This document shows positions 1 to 8,184 of a DNA stretch of 64,000 nt, in pieces. A model generated the notes under the pieces. That model saw only the letters and a program-made list of their open reading frames with translations, searched no databases and was not told the DNA's origin. Each line of letters starts with the position of its first letter. Position 1 is the first letter of the stretch. This DNA comes from Bullifex porci. Lineage in GTDB: Bacteria > Spirochaetota > Spirochaetia > Sphaerochaetales > Sphaerochaetaceae. A program made the translations under genes and the position numbers. The stretch is taken from assembly GCF_009695635.1 (NCBI RefSeq), contig NZ_VUNN01000005.1, positions 1-64,000 on the forward strand. The letters are read 5' to 3'.

Positions 1-132
1 TTACCGTGGACAGCAAAAAACTGTTTATAAAATCTCTACAAGTTCTGTGCCTGAAGTGACAGGTCTAAGTCTTTATCAATAATAATTAAGGAAAGCACTT
101 TAGTATGGTTTGTATGTTTTCCCTTTTCATTT

Positions 133-180
133 GACTTTTTCTGTCCATTTTCAGCTGACTCTTTTTGTCCTTTTTCAACT
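133..180. repeat. 24-bp tandem duplication before the recombinase
   Basis: Two imperfect 24-bp units (133-156 and 157-180) each begin GACT, contain TGTCC and end in TTTTCA(G/A)CT. A third partial copy starts at 181, and a weaker related stretch lies just upstream. Read on the reverse strand it encodes eight-residue Lys/Glu/Asn/Gln-rich repeats, so it may be a coding remnant. It ends 10 bases before the chosen recombinase start. Confidence 0.6.
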
Positions 181-190
181 GACTCTGACA

Positions 191-1717
191 ATGCCAATAA
201 GTGCGCAGAAGAAGAGAAGGGTTGCTGCCTATGCACGTGTTTCAACTGAAGAGGACGACCAGCTTTCTAGCTATGAGGCACAGGTGAGCTATTATTCTTC
301 ATTCATCAAAAGTAACCCCGAATGGGAGTTTGTAGAAGTGTACTCTGATGAAGGTATTTCAGGTACACATACAAAGAAACGTGAAGGCTTTCTACGCATG
401 ATAGATGATGCAGTGAATCACAAAAAGATAGACCTCATACTCACAAAATCGGTATCGAGGTTTGCTAGAAACACTGTTGATAGTCTTTCCACCATTAGGC
501 TTCTTAAGGAAAATGGTGTAGAGGTCTATTTTGAGAAAGAGAACATCTACACCTTTGACTCTAAGGGCGAAATGCTTCTTACCATCATGTCATCCATTGC
601 CCAGGAAGAGTCCAGGTCCATATCGGAGAACGTTTCATGGGGAATGCAGAGGAGGTTCGAGGAAGGAAAGTACTCAGTAGGTTATAGCACATTTCTTGGC
701 TACGATAAGGGGAATGATGGAAAGCTTGTCATAAACCCTGAACAGGCAAAGACAGTTAGATACATTTTCACCCGTTTCCTTGAGGGAAAGACTCCTTATT
801 CCATAGCCAAGGAGCTAATGGAGAGGAAGATGAAGACAGGTGCCGGAAATGATAAATGGAGCACAGAGAGTGTTGTTAGAATTCTTCAAAACGAGAAGTA
901 CTGTGGAAAAGCCATACTCCAGAAGACCTACAAGAGAGATCTTCTTTCAAAAAGAATTACTAATAATGGAGAGGTGAGGAAATATCTAGTGGAAAATGGC
1001 CATGAAGCAATTATCCCACCTGAGCAATTTGAGATGGCGCAGCAGGAACTGGAATCTAGAAGAAAGGAAACTAGGCAGCATTCTTCAAAGTCTATATTTA
1101 CTTCAAAGCTTGTCTGTGGTGACTGTGGTAGCTTCTACGGCTCAAAGGTCTGGCACTCCACCGACAAGTACCGCAGTGTTGTATGGCAGTGCAACAACAA
1201 GTTCAAGGCTGACAAGAAGTGTACCACTCCACATCTTAGGGAAGGTGTAATAAAGAACGTATTCATCAAAGCTGTAAACAGTATTGTTACCGACAAAGGC
1301 CCTGCAATTGATATGATGAACCATATTAAGGCTAAGATTGATGATACTGCAGCACTTGAAGGAAAGCTTGAAAAGGCTACTACAGCCTTCGATGAGAAGA
1401 TGGTCCTTCTCCAGGATTACATTTCAAAAAACGCGATTACCGAGAAGGAGCTTGCAGATGGAAGATATTCAGAGCTTGAAAAGGATTACAGAGAAGCTTT
1501 AGCTGAGAAGGAAAAGCTTCAGGATGAGCTGACTGAGAGAAAGCGCAGGTCGCTGATGATAAAGAGATTCATTGATGAGGTGATTAGCTTTGATGATTTA
1601 TTTACTGAATTCTCCGAAAACCTCTGGCTTGGGCTTGTGGATGTGATAGTAGTGATGGACAAGAAGAAATTTATGGTAAAGTTCAAGGGCGGAATGGAAG
1701 TACCGGTTGAGCTTTGA
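191..1717 (+). CDS. Large serine recombinase
   Basis: Site-specific DNA recombinase of the large serine family, as used by integrative elements. The N-terminal resolvase domain (about residues 9-150) has the catalytic serine in YARVSTEEDD (Ser18) and the conserved motifs SVSRFARN and QEESRSISENV. A recombinase domain follows, with WSTESVVRILQNEKY, then a zinc ribbon (CGDCG, later a CNNK...C pair) and a coiled coil at about 405-470. The ATG at 191 is preferred because it begins the usual family N-terminus; an upstream in-frame TTG at 110 would add a low-complexity leader made of the 24-bp repeat. Neither has a strong ribosome binding site. It uses AGG arginine and GC-richer codons than its neighbours, which suggests transfer. 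No cargo genes or att sites could be identified around it. Confidence 0.93.
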   Translation: MPISAQKKRRVAAYARVSTEEDDQLSSYEAQVSYYSSFIKSNPEWEFVEVYSDEGISGTHTKKREGFLRMIDDAVNHKKIDLILTKSVSRFARNTVDSLSTIRLLKENGVEVYFEKENIYTFDSKGEMLLTIMSSIAQEESRSISENVSWGMQRRFEEGKYSVGYSTFLGYDKGNDGKLVINPEQAKTVRYIFTRFLEGKTPYSIAKELMERKMKTGAGNDKWSTESVVRILQNEKYCGKAILQKTYKRDLLSKRITNNGEVRKYLVENGHEAIIPPEQFEMAQQELESRRKETRQHSSKSIFTSKLVCGDCGSFYGSKVWHSTDKYRSVVWQCNNKFKADKKCTTPHLREGVIKNVFIKAVNSIVTDKGPAIDMMNHIKAKIDDTAALEGKLEKATTAFDEKMVLLQDYISKNAITEKELADGRYSELEKDYREALAEKEKLQDELTERKRRSLMIKRFIDEVISFDDLFTEFSENLWLGLVDVIVVMDKKKFMVKFKGGMEVPVEL

Positions 1718-2208
1718 CAAGCATCTTTACGATTATAAAGTAGTTCCGAAGGCAATGTGTCTCCGGACTATTTCTTCCACTCCTTAAATAGAAGGGGTTA
1801 CAAGATTCCCTTCTGAATTAACATAAGTACCAAGGAGCTTTTCTATTATTTTCTTATTAAGTCGATACTCAGTAATACTGTCATATTCTTTAGGAGGAAG
1901 AATTTTCTCTAGGATCCACCATAATAATTGGCCATCACCAATCCATGTTACGTTATTGGTTTTCTCAATGTATTCTCTTAATGATTGGGGAAGGAAGAAG
2001 CTCACGGATGAGTTCCGAGAAAACAAAGCCATATGGGATAACATCGGCAAGTAAATCGACTGAGCATTGGTATGAAATCATATCCCCATGTCAAATCGCA
2101 TAGAGCAGAGCCGTATGAAGACGTCACAGGATTCTTCGACTTCAGCCACTTAGGACGTTCCAAGGCATGCTTCCGCTAAGGTGACGGTACCGGCAAAAAA
2201 TCATTATA
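1718..2208. other. Gene debris downstream of the recombinase
   Basis: There is no convincing intact gene here. A weak inverted repeat (about 1740-1772, TAGTTCCG with CGGACTA) could end the recombinase transcript. Up to about 1985 the sequence is AT-rich. Its reverse strand (1784-2050) reads 88 codons with an unrecognised but protein-like C-terminal half. From about 1985 it becomes GC-richer, and the forward strand reads a protein-like tail ending at a TAA at 2052-2054 (KKLTDEFRENK), then a 35-codon frame (2072-2179) that also looks like protein (EPYEDVTGFFDFSHLGRS). The abrupt composition change suggests two unrelated fragments joined here. Confidence 0.45.
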
Positions 2209-2541
2209 GTGACTCAGAAGTTCCGGTGTATCAGTGAAGGGCATGGGCTTGAAGATGTAACTATAAATGTCAGGATGCTTGCAGGCAGCAGTCTCTCTGT
2301 CATTGATCTTCCTGCCGGATACTGCCGTGAATACGGTAGCTACTATGTGTACTCCTCGGTATTCGACGAGCTGATTGGAAGCCGTATGCGTCCAGAAGTG
2401 GAGATCTTTCAGAACCGCTTCAAAATGCCTGATGGCAGGTTTTACGGCTCGATATATGAAACAAACGGCAACCTTCAGAGCGAGTTCCTGCTGAAACGCT
2501 GCGGGTATACGGTCGGAATTACTGCTGGACTCAGCGATTGA
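2209..2541 (+). pseudogene. Unrecognised 110-codon frame, likely a gene remnant
   Basis: I do not recognise this product. It opens with a GTG lacking a ribosome binding site, just after stop codons in the same frame, so it is probably the tail of a longer gene. The protein has balanced, globular-looking composition, for example SVIDLPAGYCREYGSYYVY and FQNRFKMPDGRFYG. Codon use is GC-rich like the recombinase and unlike the chromosomal genes to the right. It could be a real small accessory protein; remnant status is inferred from the setting. Confidence 0.35.
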
Positions 2542-2786
2542 GCAAGGATCATACTCCTAAAGCAGATAAATGCTATGTAGCTCATGACCAGATAGGAAGT
2601 GATGAGCTACCTGAACTATTTCATTAGCTTCAACGGCAGGAAGTCAGACAACGAGATTGCGAAAATGTAGTGGGAACAGGACCTGATGACTATCAGCAGA
2701 AGATGATTGTTACTGGCTGCCGACACTGCAAAGATTTGCCTCTAATGATGATTCTATCCGCTCCACGATTGCATGTGATATAAATA
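2542..2786. other. Further accessory-gene debris
   Basis: A forward frame around 2600-2670 reads protein-like sequence (SYLNYFISFNGRKSDNEI) and is cut by a TAG, after which other short frames follow. No start signal or conserved motif is visible. I read it as decayed remains of the same transferred segment. Confidence 0.35.
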
Positions 2787-2820
2787 AAGAGAGACTTCCA
2801 TTCATGTCATGGAAGTCTCT
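2779..2820 (-). terminator. Terminator of the lipoprotein gene
   Basis: A perfect 11-bp stem (AGAGACTTCCA at 2790-2800, its complement at 2810-2820) with a 9-nt loop. On the reverse strand it is followed by a T-rich tract. It lies 40 bases past the stop of the reverse-strand lipoprotein gene. Confidence 0.8.
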
Positions 2821-2859
2821 GGTATGAAGACAGTAATGCCATGTAAATAATAAAGATGA

Positions 2860-4512
2860 TTACTCTATAACAAGTCCTGTTGAATCAATGCGGATTGTCT
2901 TCACGTTTCTTTCCTGATCAATATCCCAAGACTGGATGTAATCCAATTGTCCTGTGTGTCCTTGTTCATATCTCACATTAATATAGTTGTTCTTAATAAG
3001 GGTAACAGAAACGGATTTACTTTCTGATGTTGCATTAGAAGACAATGCAGGGTAGAGATTCTCTCCGTTTTCATTTACGATTTTGAAAATTCTTCCGTTC
3101 TCTTTATCCATTACATAAGAGATGAAGTCTTTTGCGTCTTTTGGATGACGTATGATATAATTGTTAACAGCAGACCAGTAATATGCAATACTGTACATAT
3201 CATTTATCGGCCCAGTTGCTGATGGACTTCCATCAAATTTTCCTGTAGGGCCTCCTTTTATATTAGAAAAACCGTAAGTATGTGTATACGCTGTTGGTGC
3301 GTATTGGAAAAAAATCATATCACCACAATCAAAATAATTGATTACCCCGTAATCACCTTGAGTTATTTCTTGGCCGTTATGATCAATGAATACTATATCT
3401 TCTTCATCATCTGTTGGCAATATTCCCCTCAATGAAACTCGGTTATAACTATTATTTTCGTTGTTTTCAATCAGAGAAACTGATATTGAAGAATATTTGT
3501 TATAATCCTTCACACCTGTTATCCCAATTAGTCTGTTTCTGTCCAAAACACCAGTTGAAACAGTTACATTTATGGTTTTGCTTCCGGTCCATACTGTGCT
3601 GCCTTCATCCATGGCAACGCATGTTACCCGGTATTCGCCTTCCTGAAAGGTATAGTTTACCTGCTGAGAGTTCCCATCAATAGGTTTCCCATCAACATAC
3701 CACATATAGGAGACAGGATTGAATTGCGTATGATTCGCCAACAGAGTTGTTTCATCATTTGCATATACATTTCTTTCAGATGTATCAATGGTTAAACTTG
3801 GAGTTTTAGTAATTCCGTTGGTTACACTTAAAGAAAGACTTCCTAAAGAATTTTCAGCTGCAGTCATGGAAACTGTTATGATATCACCTTTTACCATTCT
3901 GAAGCTCTCCGGTGCGGGCAGATCCAGTTCAACATTTGAAGTTACGGAATATAGATAATATCCGTTATTCAAAGTGAAAACAGCTTCAAGGACACCATCC
4001 TTAGCTGTAAAGGTTTTTTCATCGACCTGAGTAATTACGCCATTATTGTTTTTGTATATATGAGCTGTATAAATGATCGAAGGTGTAGTAGAACCATGAA
4101 TTGATATCGAGAATGTACCAGTACCCTCAAGCTCATTTATTCTTATCGAAGCATTTGATGTTTTCTTGGGCTGGACGGTGACAGTCGTAGAACCTTCTCC
4201 AATTATCTGATTTCCTTCATTATCATTATACGCAGTTGCGCTGATTGTCCAGTCACCTACAAGAATTCCGGTTTTCTCAGCCTGCCATGGTGATGAAGTA
4301 AAATCCATAGAGAAAGAGTTTCCCGCAGGCCCTGAAGCATTGATTGTGATTTTTGAAATGTTCAGGTTTATATTGGTATCAATGGATCTGCTTGCAGATT
4401 CGTCTATTGAAATATGTATGCTTCCTGTCTCTGGTTGTGAGTTTGAATTGCTGCAGGAAACAGCAAACAATACTAACAGTATTGATAAAAATATGATTAC
4501 AGTCTTTTTCAT
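2860..4512 (-). CDS. Surface lipoprotein with PKD/Ig-like region
   Basis: Probable exported lipoprotein of unknown role. The N-terminus has a hydrophobic signal and a lipobox ending in FAVSC (Cys about 20), followed by a Ser/Asn-rich linker typical of spirochaete lipoproteins. The rest looks like beta-sandwich modules: an N-terminal region to about 240, a PKD-like segment around 245-320 (YMWYVDGKPIDG, TFQEGEYRVTCVAMDEG), and a unique C-terminal domain. The ATG at 4512 has GGAGGG 5 nt upstream, better than the adjacent in-frame TTG at 4515. It is monocistronic, with its own terminator. A cell-surface or adhesion role is only a guess. Confidence 0.85.
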   Translation of the reverse strand: MKKTVIIFLSILLVLFAVSCSNSNSQPETGSIHISIDESASRSIDTNINLNISKITINASGPAGNSFSMDFTSSPWQAEKTGILVGDWTISATAYNDNEGNQIIGEGSTTVTVQPKKTSNASIRINELEGTGTFSISIHGSTTPSIIYTAHIYKNNNGVITQVDEKTFTAKDGVLEAVFTLNNGYYLYSVTSNVELDLPAPESFRMVKGDIITVSMTAAENSLGSLSLSVTNGITKTPSLTIDTSERNVYANDETTLLANHTQFNPVSYMWYVDGKPIDGNSQQVNYTFQEGEYRVTCVAMDEGSTVWTGSKTINVTVSTGVLDRNRLIGITGVKDYNKYSSISVSLIENNENNSYNRVSLRGILPTDDEEDIVFIDHNGQEITQGDYGVINYFDCGDMIFFQYAPTAYTHTYGFSNIKGGPTGKFDGSPSATGPINDMYSIAYYWSAVNNYIIRHPKDAKDFISYVMDKENGRIFKIVNENGENLYPALSSNATSESKSVSVTLIKNNYINVRYEQGHTGQLDYIQSWDIDQERNVKTIRIDSTGLVIE

Positions 4513-4638
4513 CAATTCCCTCCATATACATTATAAGAGTGATTACTTATTATTTCTATTCATTTTCAATGGTGCTTACTAAAAAACTTTATGAATGAGA
4601 CTATATCTTTCAGGTAATATATAATCTGAGGATTACCC

Positions 4639-4673
4639 CAGTCAGTCCACGATAACTTCAGCAGGGCTGGCTG
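4639..4673 (+). other. Isolated hairpin, possible terminator or small RNA
   Basis: CAGTCAGTCC (4639-4648) can pair with GGGCTGGCTG (4664-4673) in forward-strand RNA over 10 bp including two G-U pairs, and a short T tract follows. The reverse strand pairs less well, so a forward transcript is implied, but no forward gene lies upstream. Nothing else is visible between the lipoprotein start and this hairpin. Confidence 0.3.
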
Positions 4674-4788
4674 ATTTTCTGTTCAGAGTGTAAATATATT
4701 TAAAATAAAGATTTACAATAAAAATCTAGAATGGAAGCTATAATTATTATGCTTTTTGAGCCTTGAATTAAAAAAAGAGAGAAAGAAA

Positions 4789-4822
4789 GGTCTATGGAAT
4801 TAATGCTATAGGCCTATCTTTT
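4789..4822. terminator. Bidirectional terminator-like hairpin left of the repeat array
   Basis: GGTCTATGG (4789-4797) pairs with CTATAGGCC (4806-4814), allowing G-U pairs. ATCTTTTT follows on the forward strand and a T-rich tract follows on the reverse strand. With the tRNA terminator at 5190 it brackets the repeat array. Confidence 0.5.
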
Positions 4823-4858
4823 TGCCTATGTGATTATACTCTTTTTTTATACAATGTT

Positions 4859-5030
4859 ACGTTATTGAACACTGTGTTACGTTTTTCTTGAACTGTATAA
4901 CGTTATTCAAGAACTGTGTTACGTTATTCGAGTACTGTATAACGTTATTCTAAACCTATGTAACGAAATTCATAAACCCGATAACGTTATTCCAAACCTG
5001 TGTAACGTTATTCAATAACTGTATTACGTT
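4859..5030. repeat. Iteron-like array, 21-bp period
   Basis: Nine ACGTT-type boxes start at 4859, 4879, 4900, 4921, 4942, 4963, 4984, 5005 and 5026. The spacings are 20 then seven times 21 bp, two helical turns. The best-conserved core is TAACGTTATTC followed by a variable AA(C/T)CTGT-type half. One unit (4963) has decayed to ACGAAATTC. Further ACGTT boxes occur out of phase up to 5155. It is not coding: frames across it contain stops. The units touch one another without spacers, which rules out CRISPR. Regular helical phasing suggests an array of protein binding sites, but no protein in the window is an evident partner. Confidence 0.8.
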
Positions 5031-5037
5031 TTAAAAA

Positions 5038-5067
5038 ATTATCGTTGCATACGTGTGTAACGATAAT
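5038..5067. repeat. Inverted repeat next to the 21-bp array
   Basis: ATTATCGTT (5038-5046) and AACGATAAT (5059-5067) form a perfect 9-bp inverted repeat with a 12-base spacer containing ACGTGTG. It directly follows the array and shares the AACG core, so it may be part of the same site. The flanking 5068-5189 is AT-rich with two stray ACGTT boxes and no gene. Confidence 0.6.
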
Positions 5068-5189
5068 AAAGGGGGAGCGAACACGTGTTCATTTACGTTG
5101 CTACAGTTACCCAGATTTTACCTTATTTTTGAGCTTCTATGTTCAATTACGTTACAGAGGAGTCTTTTTAATTCTTTATGGTGTATAAA

Positions 5190-5225
5190 TAAAAAAAATC
5201 AGAACCTGAAAGTATCAAGTTCTGA
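5190..5225 (-). terminator. Terminator of the tRNA-Met transcript
   Basis: An 11-bp stem with one internal mismatch (TCAGAACCTGA at 5199-5209 with TCAAGTTCTGA at 5215-5225). On the reverse strand it is followed by eight T residues. It lies about 10 bases past the tRNA 3' end. Confidence 0.85.
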
Positions 5226-5235
5226 CTAATTGGAT

Positions 5236-5308
5236 AGCGAGAGGGGGACTCGGACCCTCGACCGAACGGATATGAGCCGTTTGCTCTACCAACTGAGCTA
5301 TCTCGCCG
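5236..5308 (-). tRNA. tRNA-Met (CAU anticodon)
   Basis: Reverse-strand cloverleaf of 73 nt: acceptor GGCGAGA/TCTCGCT, D arm GCTCAGTTGGTAGAGC, anticodon stem AACGG/CCGTT with loop CTCATAT (anticodon CAT), and T arm GAGGG/CCCCC (one G-C strand offset by a G-U-like pair) with TCCGAGT. The discriminator is A, the first pair is G-U, and CCA is not encoded. Elongator Met is most likely. A CAU tRNA-Ile read after lysidine modification is not excluded. Confidence 0.9.
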
Positions 5309-5397
5309 ACGCAACATGGTTACAATACACAATTAGTTAAAATGAGTCAACAGCTTTTCAAGGAAAAAATAAAAAAGATGTGTAAAAAATATTAATA

Positions 5398-5426
5398 TTG
5401 ATGATTTCTATGCAATGTGATAAATA
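5398..5426 (+). promoter_or_regulatory. Promoter placed for a near-leaderless mRNA
   Basis: TTGATG and TAAATA are separated by 17 bp and the MATE ATG starts 9 nt after the -10. There is no Shine-Dalgarno sequence in the gap, so the transcript would start at or within a few bases of the ATG. Confidence 0.45.
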
Positions 5427-5435
5427 CTAAGCGTT

Positions 5436-6785
5436 ATGGCTAATTCTTTAGATCTCACACAAGGCTCTATAAAAAAGGGGTTATTAAGCTTTGCATTTCC
5501 ACTTTTCTTAGGAAATCTATTTCAGCAGCTTTATAATACAGTAGACTCCTTAATAGTTGGAAACTTTTTAGGTCCCTTAGCCTTAGCATCTGTTTCATCA
5601 TCTACACCATTAATATTCATGATGATTGGCTTTTTCCAGGGTGTTGCAGTAGGAGCAGGTGTAGTTATAGCAAAATCCTTTGGCGCTAGAGATAAAGATA
5701 GCTTAACTAAAGCAGTTTATACAGATTTAGCTTTAGGCTTAACAGCAGGAATATTATTATCAATTTTTGGAGTTCTATTTACTCCATCAATATTAAAGCT
5801 GATGAAAACTCCAAGTGATATTCTACCTAATTCGATAGAATACTTTAGAATTTACTCGTATGGCTTGATATTTAGCATGATGTATAACATATGTAATGGA
5901 ATCATGAATGCAATAGGTGATTCAAAGCACCCACTATATTATCTTATTACATCTTCAATAACTAATGTTATATTAGACCTTCTTTTTGTAGCTGTATTAG
6001 GCTTTGGTGTTTGGTCAGTTGCCTTAGCTACAACTCTATCTCAAGCATTAAGTGTAGTATTAAGCTTCATAAGATTAATGAAGGGTAATGATCTGTTTAA
6101 GGTTGAAATAAGTAAAATTAGATTCGATGGTAAAACATTAAAGGATGTAATTAGGTTTGGTCTTCCTGCTGGAATACAAAATAGTGTAGTTGGCTTTGCA
6201 AATACTGTAGTTCAAACTAATGTAAATACCTTTACTTCAGTTGCTGTTGCAGGTAGTGGTGCATATGCGAAGATTGAAGGCTTTGCATTTTTACCTATTA
6301 CGTGCTTTGCTTTATCATTAACAACCTTTATAGGCCAAAATCTTGGAGCAAAAAAATATGATAGAGCTAAAGAGGGTGCTAGATTTGCAATTTTGTGTTC
6401 AATAAGTGCTGCAGAAATAATAGGAATATTAGTATTTATTTTTGCACCTTTCTTAATAAGTCTATTTAATGATGATCCTGAGGTTGTAGCATTTGGTACT
6501 AAGCAATGTCGTATTGAAGGATTATTTTACTTTGCTTTAGCCTTTTCTCATTGTATTGCTGGTATCTTAAGGGGTAGTGGAAAGGCAACAGTTCCTATGT
6601 TCATTATGATTGGAATATGGTGTGTATTTAGAGTTACCTATTTAACTGTAGTATTACATTTCTTCCACTATGTACAAATAATATATTCAGTCTACCCTCT
6701 AACCTGGTCATTAAGTACAATTCTATTCTTAATTTATTTCTTGAAGGCAGACTGGATACATGGATTAGAAAAGAAAAGGGTTTAA
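5436..6785 (+). CDS. MATE family multidrug exporter
   Basis: Inner-membrane cation-coupled exporter of the MATE family (NorM/DinF type), with unknown substrate. The 449 residues give about 12 membrane segments in two homologous halves, typical for the family. The N-terminal half has FPLFLGNLFQQLYNTVDS, where the family places its conserved helix 1, and the second half starts near residue 235 (GLPAGIQNSVVGFANT). It is a single gene with no ribosome binding site and a -10-like hexamer 9 nt before the ATG. Its stop overlaps by 4 bp the end of the convergent FAH-family gene. Confidence 0.92.
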   Translation: MANSLDLTQGSIKKGLLSFAFPLFLGNLFQQLYNTVDSLIVGNFLGPLALASVSSSTPLIFMMIGFFQGVAVGAGVVIAKSFGARDKDSLTKAVYTDLALGLTAGILLSIFGVLFTPSILKLMKTPSDILPNSIEYFRIYSYGLIFSMMYNICNGIMNAIGDSKHPLYYLITSSITNVILDLLFVAVLGFGVWSVALATTLSQALSVVLSFIRLMKGNDLFKVEISKIRFDGKTLKDVIRFGLPAGIQNSVVGFANTVVQTNVNTFTSVAVAGSGAYAKIEGFAFLPITCFALSLTTFIGQNLGAKKYDRAKEGARFAILCSISAAEIIGILVFIFAPFLISLFNDDPEVVAFGTKQCRIEGLFYFALAFSHCIAGILRGSGKATVPMFIMIGIWCVFRVTYLTVVLHFFHYVQIIYSVYPLTWSLSTILFLIYFLKADWIHGLEKKRV

Positions 6786-7546
6786 ACTACCTCGTTTCTT
6801 AATACTCCTAATCCTTCGATTTCAATTTCAATAACATCGCCAGCTTCCATCTTATGAATACCTGATGGAGTACCTGTTAAGATTACATCACCTGGAAGTA
6901 ATGTCATTACTTTAGATAGATATGATACTAAGTAATCACAGGTGAAGAGTAAGTTTTTGGTATTGCTTGATTGCATTACCTTACCATTAAGTCTTGATTC
7001 AATTTTAAGATTAGTTGGATCAACCTCATCGCTTACATATGGACCAAGTGGAAGGAAGGTATCAAAGCCCTTACAAATTGTCCATTGACCATTTTGATCC
7101 TGTAAGTCTCTAGCAGTTACATCATTAGCACAGGTATAGCCAAGGATGTAATCCTTACTCTCTTCTATTGAAACATTCTTACATTCCTTTTTAATTACGA
7201 TAGCTAGCTCTGCTTCATAATCGACTCTTTGGCTCATCTCTGGTCTAATAATTTCACCATTTGGATCTAATACACTTGATGCTGGCTTGATAAAGATTAC
7301 AGGAGACTTTGGAGTTACAAGCTTCATCTCCTCAATGTGGTCCTTATAGTTTAGGCCTACACATAAAGCCTTAGTTGGAATTGTTGGAGCTAATAATATA
7401 ACACTTTCTCTGTCATAGGTTTTTCCACATTCAACTAATTCACCCTCTGTATCATAAATATTTTCAATTTCAACTATCTTTTCATCGTTTAAATATCCCA
7501 TGTGGATATCATCATCTTCAACTGTAGAAAACATTACATATTTCAT
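6782..7546 (-). CDS. Fumarylacetoacetate hydrolase family protein
   Basis: FAH-superfamily enzyme, a metal-dependent C-C hydrolase, isomerase or decarboxylase of 2-oxo acids. The catalytic domain runs from about residue 58 (ALCVGLNYKDHIEEM). The metal ligands are in YEAELAIVI (two Glu) and CANDVTARDLQ (Asp). The C-terminus has the conserved GDVILTGTPSGI. Its 254 residues match the short bacterial members such as YcgM. GGAGG lies 8 nt before the ATG, and the gene overlaps the upstream GNAT gene by 4 bp, so they are co-transcribed. Substrate cannot be told; oxaloacetate tautomerase or acylpyruvase are candidates. Confidence 0.9.
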   Translation of the reverse strand: MKYVMFSTVEDDDIHMGYLNDEKIVEIENIYDTEGELVECGKTYDRESVILLAPTIPTKALCVGLNYKDHIEEMKLVTPKSPVIFIKPASSVLDPNGEIIRPEMSQRVDYEAELAIVIKKECKNVSIEESKDYILGYTCANDVTARDLQDQNGQWTICKGFDTFLPLGPYVSDEVDPTNLKIESRLNGKVMQSSNTKNLLFTCDYLVSYLSKVMTLLPGDVILTGTPSGIHKMEAGDVIEIEIEGLGVLRNEVV

Positions 7547-8184
7547 CTTTTATTCCTCCAAGTTTTATAGCTTCTAACTATTTCAAAGCCTAAGTGCTGA
7601 TAAAAAGCTAAAAGCTCTATATCCTCAACAAAAATATAGCTGAAAGGAAGAGAATTTATCAATAAAGATGCATAGCCTTTATTCCTTTCTTCTATGCTTG
7701 TTGCAATATTTACAGCTAATTGCTGCTTCTTAATTGTATATAGAGAGCTAATAATATTATTTTGATTATCTCTAAAAAATGCAAATTCACTATCACACGG
7801 TTTTAAACCACTTAGATATTCATACTCTGTATCAAAGGGAGTTTTATCTTGGTAGAAGGAAGCTATTTCTTCTAATTCCTTACTACTTAGAAAATGATAA
7901 ATATTACTATTTTTTATTTTATTTCTCTTTAGAAGATATCTATCGGGATTATCATTTGAGGGATAGATAGCATAGCTAATACTTTTTTTGTTTTTATTTA
8001 TAAAGCTTAATATTTCATCATCAAAGCTATCTGCTATAACAAATAGATGGTTATAGGCGTTAATATAAATTATCCCCTTATCAGAGGAGTAGATGACCAT
8101 ATTATCATCTATTTCTGAAAAGGGGATGATAAGGTGGCTTTCATTTAGATAATCGATCTTAAAGCTTGAAAGCCGCTTAAACAT
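7543..8184 (-). CDS. GNAT-like acetyltransferase
   Basis: Probable N-acetyltransferase of the GNAT fold. The acetyl-CoA loop signature is in the C-terminal third (ATSIEERNKGYASLLINSL), followed by the usual strand and LLAFYQHLGFEIVRSY. The N-terminal about 100 residues are not recognisable, and might be a degenerate first GNAT domain or a substrate-binding cap. AGGAAG precedes the ATG. It sits between hflC (1-bp overlap with its stop) and the FAH gene (4-bp overlap), so it is part of an hflK-hflC-GNAT-FAH operon. Target unknown. Confidence 0.75.
   Translation of the reverse strand: MFKRLSSFKIDYLNESHLIIPFSEIDDNMVIYSSDKGIIYINAYNHLFVIADSFDDEILSFINKNKKSISYAIYPSNDNPDRYLLKRNKIKNSNIYHFLSSKELEEIASFYQDKTPFDTEYEYLSGLKPCDSEFAFFRDNQNNIISSLYTIKKQQLAVNIATSIEERNKGYASLLINSLPFSYIFVEDIELLAFYQHLGFEIVRSYKTWRNKR

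Noticed and set aside
36-245. Reverse-strand reading frame over the recombinase start
   Set aside because: It overlaps the recombinase N-terminus and consists partly of the 24-bp repeat, with no start signal.
1784-2050. Reverse-strand 88-codon gene
   Set aside because: No ribosome site, and its N-terminal third lies antisense to a different GC-richer fragment. Only the C-terminal part looks like protein, so it is treated as debris.
4859-5030. Possible CRISPR array
   Set aside because: Units of 21 bp adjoin one another with no unique spacers, and no cas gene is in the window.
5236-5308. tRNA-Met as the attachment site of the recombinase element
   Set aside because: No duplicated tRNA end or direct repeat linking the tRNA to the recombinase patch was found, and the lipoprotein gene separates them.
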